Source of the DNA: an uncultured Rhodobiaceae bacterium
GTDB lineage: Bacteria; Pseudomonadota; Alphaproteobacteria; RS24
DNA: 7,829 bases
Assembly (NCBI GenBank): GCA_913020275.1
Contig: CAJWBV010000033.1
Location: 1 to 7,829, forward strand
Direction of reading: 5' to 3'
Shown here: positions 6,181 through 7,829 of the stretch, piece after piece
Position numbering within the stretch: position 1 is the stretch's first letter
How the letters are laid out: every line of letters starts with the position of its first letter
Notes under the pieces: generated by a model
The model's input: only the letters and a program-made list of their open reading frames with translations
Told to the model about the DNA's origin: nothing
Databases searched by the model: none
Program-made: the position numbers and the translations under genes

Positions 6181-7745
6181 ACGCCGCGTTCCGCGAGGTC
6201 TGCTTGCGCCATCCGGCGGCGCTTGTTTTTGCCGCCGGTTTGCTGGTGCCGCTGTCTTACGCGCCGTGGCGATTGTTTTTCGTGTTTTTTTTCGCCTATG
6301 CGGTTTTTTTCACCATGGCGTGGCGCGCGCACCAACAGGGGGGACGTTTGTTTCTCATTGGCTGGGCGTTCGCTTTCGGGCAATTGCTGAGCGGCCTTTA
6401 TTGGCTGGGTCATGCTTTTCTGGTCGATGCCGAGGAATTTCTCTGGGCTTTGCCTTTTGCCGTCACGCTGTTGCCGGCAGGTTTGGCGCTTTTTGCCGGC
6501 GCAGCCGTTTGGCTGTGGGGCGTGGTGTGTCGACACCGCGCTCTGGCGGCATATCCGTTTGGCGGCAAATTGGTTGGTTTTTTGCTATTGGCTTTTTTCT
6601 GGTCTGCCGGTGAGGTGGCGCGCAGTCATCTCCTGACTGGTTTTCCATGGAACCTGCCAACCATGGTTTTCGGCAACTGGATCTATGCCGCCCAGCCGGT
6701 TGCCTGGGTCGGCATTCATGGTCTGGGTCTTATGGCACTTATTGCCGCCGCGCTGATCGCCTATCCTGCGTGGCGCGCGCGTCTGGCCGGCCTCGGCCTT
6801 ATTGTGGCGGTTTTCGCGGCAGGAGCTGCGCGGATCGCGGTGCTGGAAACCACAGCCTCAGCGACCGGTGAACCGGTTTTGCTGATCCAGCCAAATATCG
6901 ACCAGAAAGAAAAATGGGATCCGGCGCACCGCACCGATGTCATCAATGCCATGTTCACGCAAACCGCGCGTGCTGTTGCAGCAAACCCCGGGGCACGCCT
7001 GATTGTCTGGCCGGAAGCGGCGCTGCCGCTTTATCTGGATGAAGGCACGGCGTTTACCGAGCGCTTGCGCGCCAGCGTGCCGCCGGAGACGGTTTTGATA
7101 ACGGGCGCCGTTCGGCGGCAAATCCATGGCGAAAACAAGGATTATTTCAACAGTGTTATGGCGTGGACGGGCGGCGGTGATTTGTTTGCGCGGCGCGACA
7201 AGACGCATCTTGTGCCATTTGGCGAATATTTGCCCTTCCAAAACCTGCTTGAGGCGCTGGGCTTGCGCCAGTTGACGCAGTTGCGCGGCGGTTATGCGTC
7301 GGGCCGTGACGCCTCTTCAATCACCCTGCCCGACGGTCGGCTCCTGCATCCGCTGATTTGCTATGAAGCTATTTTTCCCTATCGCGCACGCACCAGCCCG
7401 CGCCCCGACATGCTTGTCAATCTGACAAATGATGGCTGGTTCGGGCGCAGTGCCGGGCCGCACCAGCACCTTGCATTGGCGCGCTTGCGGGCGGTCGAAC
7501 AGGGCCTGCCTTTGGTGCGGGTAGCAAATACCGGAATTTCTGCCGTGGTCGACGCTCTCGGGCGGCCTTCGGCGCGCATCGAACTGGATAAGCGCGGGGC
7601 GGTTTCCGTGCCCCTGCCAACGGCTCTGGGGCGCACGGGCTTTTCCCTCTTCGGCCATGTGCCTTTCGCGATATTCTGGCTTTTGGGCACGGGTTTTTTA
7701 TGTTTTTGGCGGGGCAGAAATAAATTGATACTGGGCGACCAGTGA
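6177..7745 (+). CDS. lnt: Lnt, apolipoprotein N-acyltransferase
   Basis: 522 residues, against 512 in E. coli. Lnt is an inner-membrane enzyme that transfers an acyl chain from phospholipid to the N-terminal diacylglyceryl-cysteine of lipoproteins, the final maturation step. The N-terminal ~215 residues hold several hydrophobic helices (roughly 13-52, 58-80, 87-117, 127-144 and 165-210), with the family motifs SGLYWLGHAF and GFPWNL. The periplasmic nitrilase-like domain follows, with the catalytic triad Glu in WPEAALP (E280), Lys in DKTHLVPFGEYLPF (K342) and Cys in ICYEAIF (C395), matching E267-K335-C387 of E. coli. LTNDGWFG and RVANTGISAVVD are also family blocks. A last membrane helix lies near residues 495-515. 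The start overlaps the corC stop and has no Shine-Dalgarno, so it is likely coupled. T-runs near the 5' end (T8 at 6285-6292, T7 at 6304-6310) encode part of a Phe-rich helix. Confidence 0.97.
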   Translation: MNAAFREVCLRHPAALVFAAGLLVPLSYAPWRLFFVFFFAYAVFFTMAWRAHQQGGRLFLIGWAFAFGQLLSGLYWLGHAFLVDAEEFLWALPFAVTLLPAGLALFAGAAVWLWGVVCRHRALAAYPFGGKLVGFLLLAFFWSAGEVARSHLLTGFPWNLPTMVFGNWIYAAQPVAWVGIHGLGLMALIAAALIAYPAWRARLAGLGLIVAVFAAGAARIAVLETTASATGEPVLLIQPNIDQKEKWDPAHRTDVINAMFTQTARAVAANPGARLIVWPEAALPLYLDEGTAFTERLRASVPPETVLITGAVRRQIHGENKDYFNSVMAWTGGGDLFARRDKTHLVPFGEYLPFQNLLEALGLRQLTQLRGGYASGRDASSITLPDGRLLHPLICYEAIFPYRARTSPRPDMLVNLTNDGWFGRSAGPHQHLALARLRAVEQGLPLVRVANTGISAVVDALGRPSARIELDKRGAVSVPLPTALGRTGFSLFGHVPFAIFWLLGTGFLCFWRGRNKLILGDQ

Positions 7746-7779
7746 TACATTGTCCAAGGCTCTAAAAAAATGAAGAAAA

Positions 7780-7829
7780 ATGTCTCGCAAAAGTAATTCT
7801 GAATCAGACACCAATATTGGTGACCGTCT
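7780..7829 (+). CDS. Start of a downstream gene, probably an XRE-family regulator (3' truncated)
   Basis: ATG at 7780 opens a frame that stays open to the window end; the first 16 codons give MSRKSNSESDTNIGDR, followed by a partial leucine-type codon. No conserved domain is visible. A polar N-terminus followed by an IGxR(L) segment is how many XRE/Cro-type helix-turn-helix proteins begin, and such a gene commonly follows lnt in Alphaproteobacteria, so identity is inferred from position. Upstream in-frame TTG 7750 is cut off by TGA at 7771-7773, leaving 7780 as the first usable start. AAGAA just before it is a weak ribosome site. The gap to lnt is 34 bases, so co-transcription is plausible. 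Confidence 0.5.
   Translation, partial: MSRKSNSESDTNIGDR

Noticed and set aside
5604..6536. Antisense open frame (310 codons) opposite corC and the 5' part of lnt
   Set aside because: It has Ser/Arg/Pro-rich low-complexity content with no family signature and is fully covered by two clear coding genes on the other strand.
7770..7796. ATG at 7770 as the start of the last gene
   Set aside because: This frame reaches a stop after eight codons; the frame from ATG 7780 stays open to the window end.
1..7829. Search for mobile elements, CRISPR arrays, tRNA/rRNA genes, toxin-antitoxin pairs or defence genes
   Set aside because: None seen. The window is an almost continuous run of conserved housekeeping genes with consistent codon use and strand.

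Overview
This window reads as a stretch of ordinary alphaproteobacterial chromosome. It is moderately GC-rich, all genes lie on the + strand, and they are packed with 4-base ATGA overlaps or abutting stop/start codons. The gene order is tsaB (3' end) - rimI - fur/mur - plsC-type acyltransferase - miaB - phoH (ybeZ-like) - ybeY - corC (ybeX-like) - lnt - start of a further gene. From general knowledge this is the conserved order in many Alphaproteobacteria, where an XRE-type regulator and often metK follow lnt. I cannot name the genus. The cysteine-free Fur/Mur protein and the acyltransferase placed just upstream of miaB both fit that class.

Layout. Bases 1-3395 form a first tightly coupled unit: TsaB (tRNA t6A37 synthesis), RimI (N-terminal acetylation of ribosomal protein S18), a Fur-superfamily metal sensor, a membrane lysolipid acyltransferase and MiaB (ms2i6A37 methylthiolation of tRNA). 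Bases 3396-3560 are the only real intergenic gap. It holds an 8-bp perfect inverted repeat starting at the miaB stop, a promoter-like element that fits a heat-shock (RpoH) promoter well by eye, and two tiny chained reading frames leading into the TTG start of phoH. Bases 3561-7745 form the second unit: PhoH ATPase, YbeY endoribonuclease, a CBS-domain CorC protein and the apolipoprotein N-acyltransferase Lnt. From 7780 to the window end is the first part of a gene whose position suggests an XRE-family regulator.

How the genes work together. The first unit joins tRNA anticodon-loop modification (two enzymes needed for different modifications of A37), ribosomal protein modification, metal-responsive regulation and membrane lipid acylation. 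The second joins ribosome quality control (PhoH/YbeY/CorC) with the last step of lipoprotein maturation (Lnt), matching the E. coli ybeZ-ybeY-ybeX-lnt operon. All catalytic motifs checked are intact, and no gene looks broken.

I saw no mobile element, CRISPR array, tRNA, rRNA or obviously foreign segment, and nothing that amounts to a new multi-gene system. The points most worth a second look are in the phoH leader (3395-3560), with smaller ones in the YbeY N-terminus, the metal sensor and the acyltransferase.
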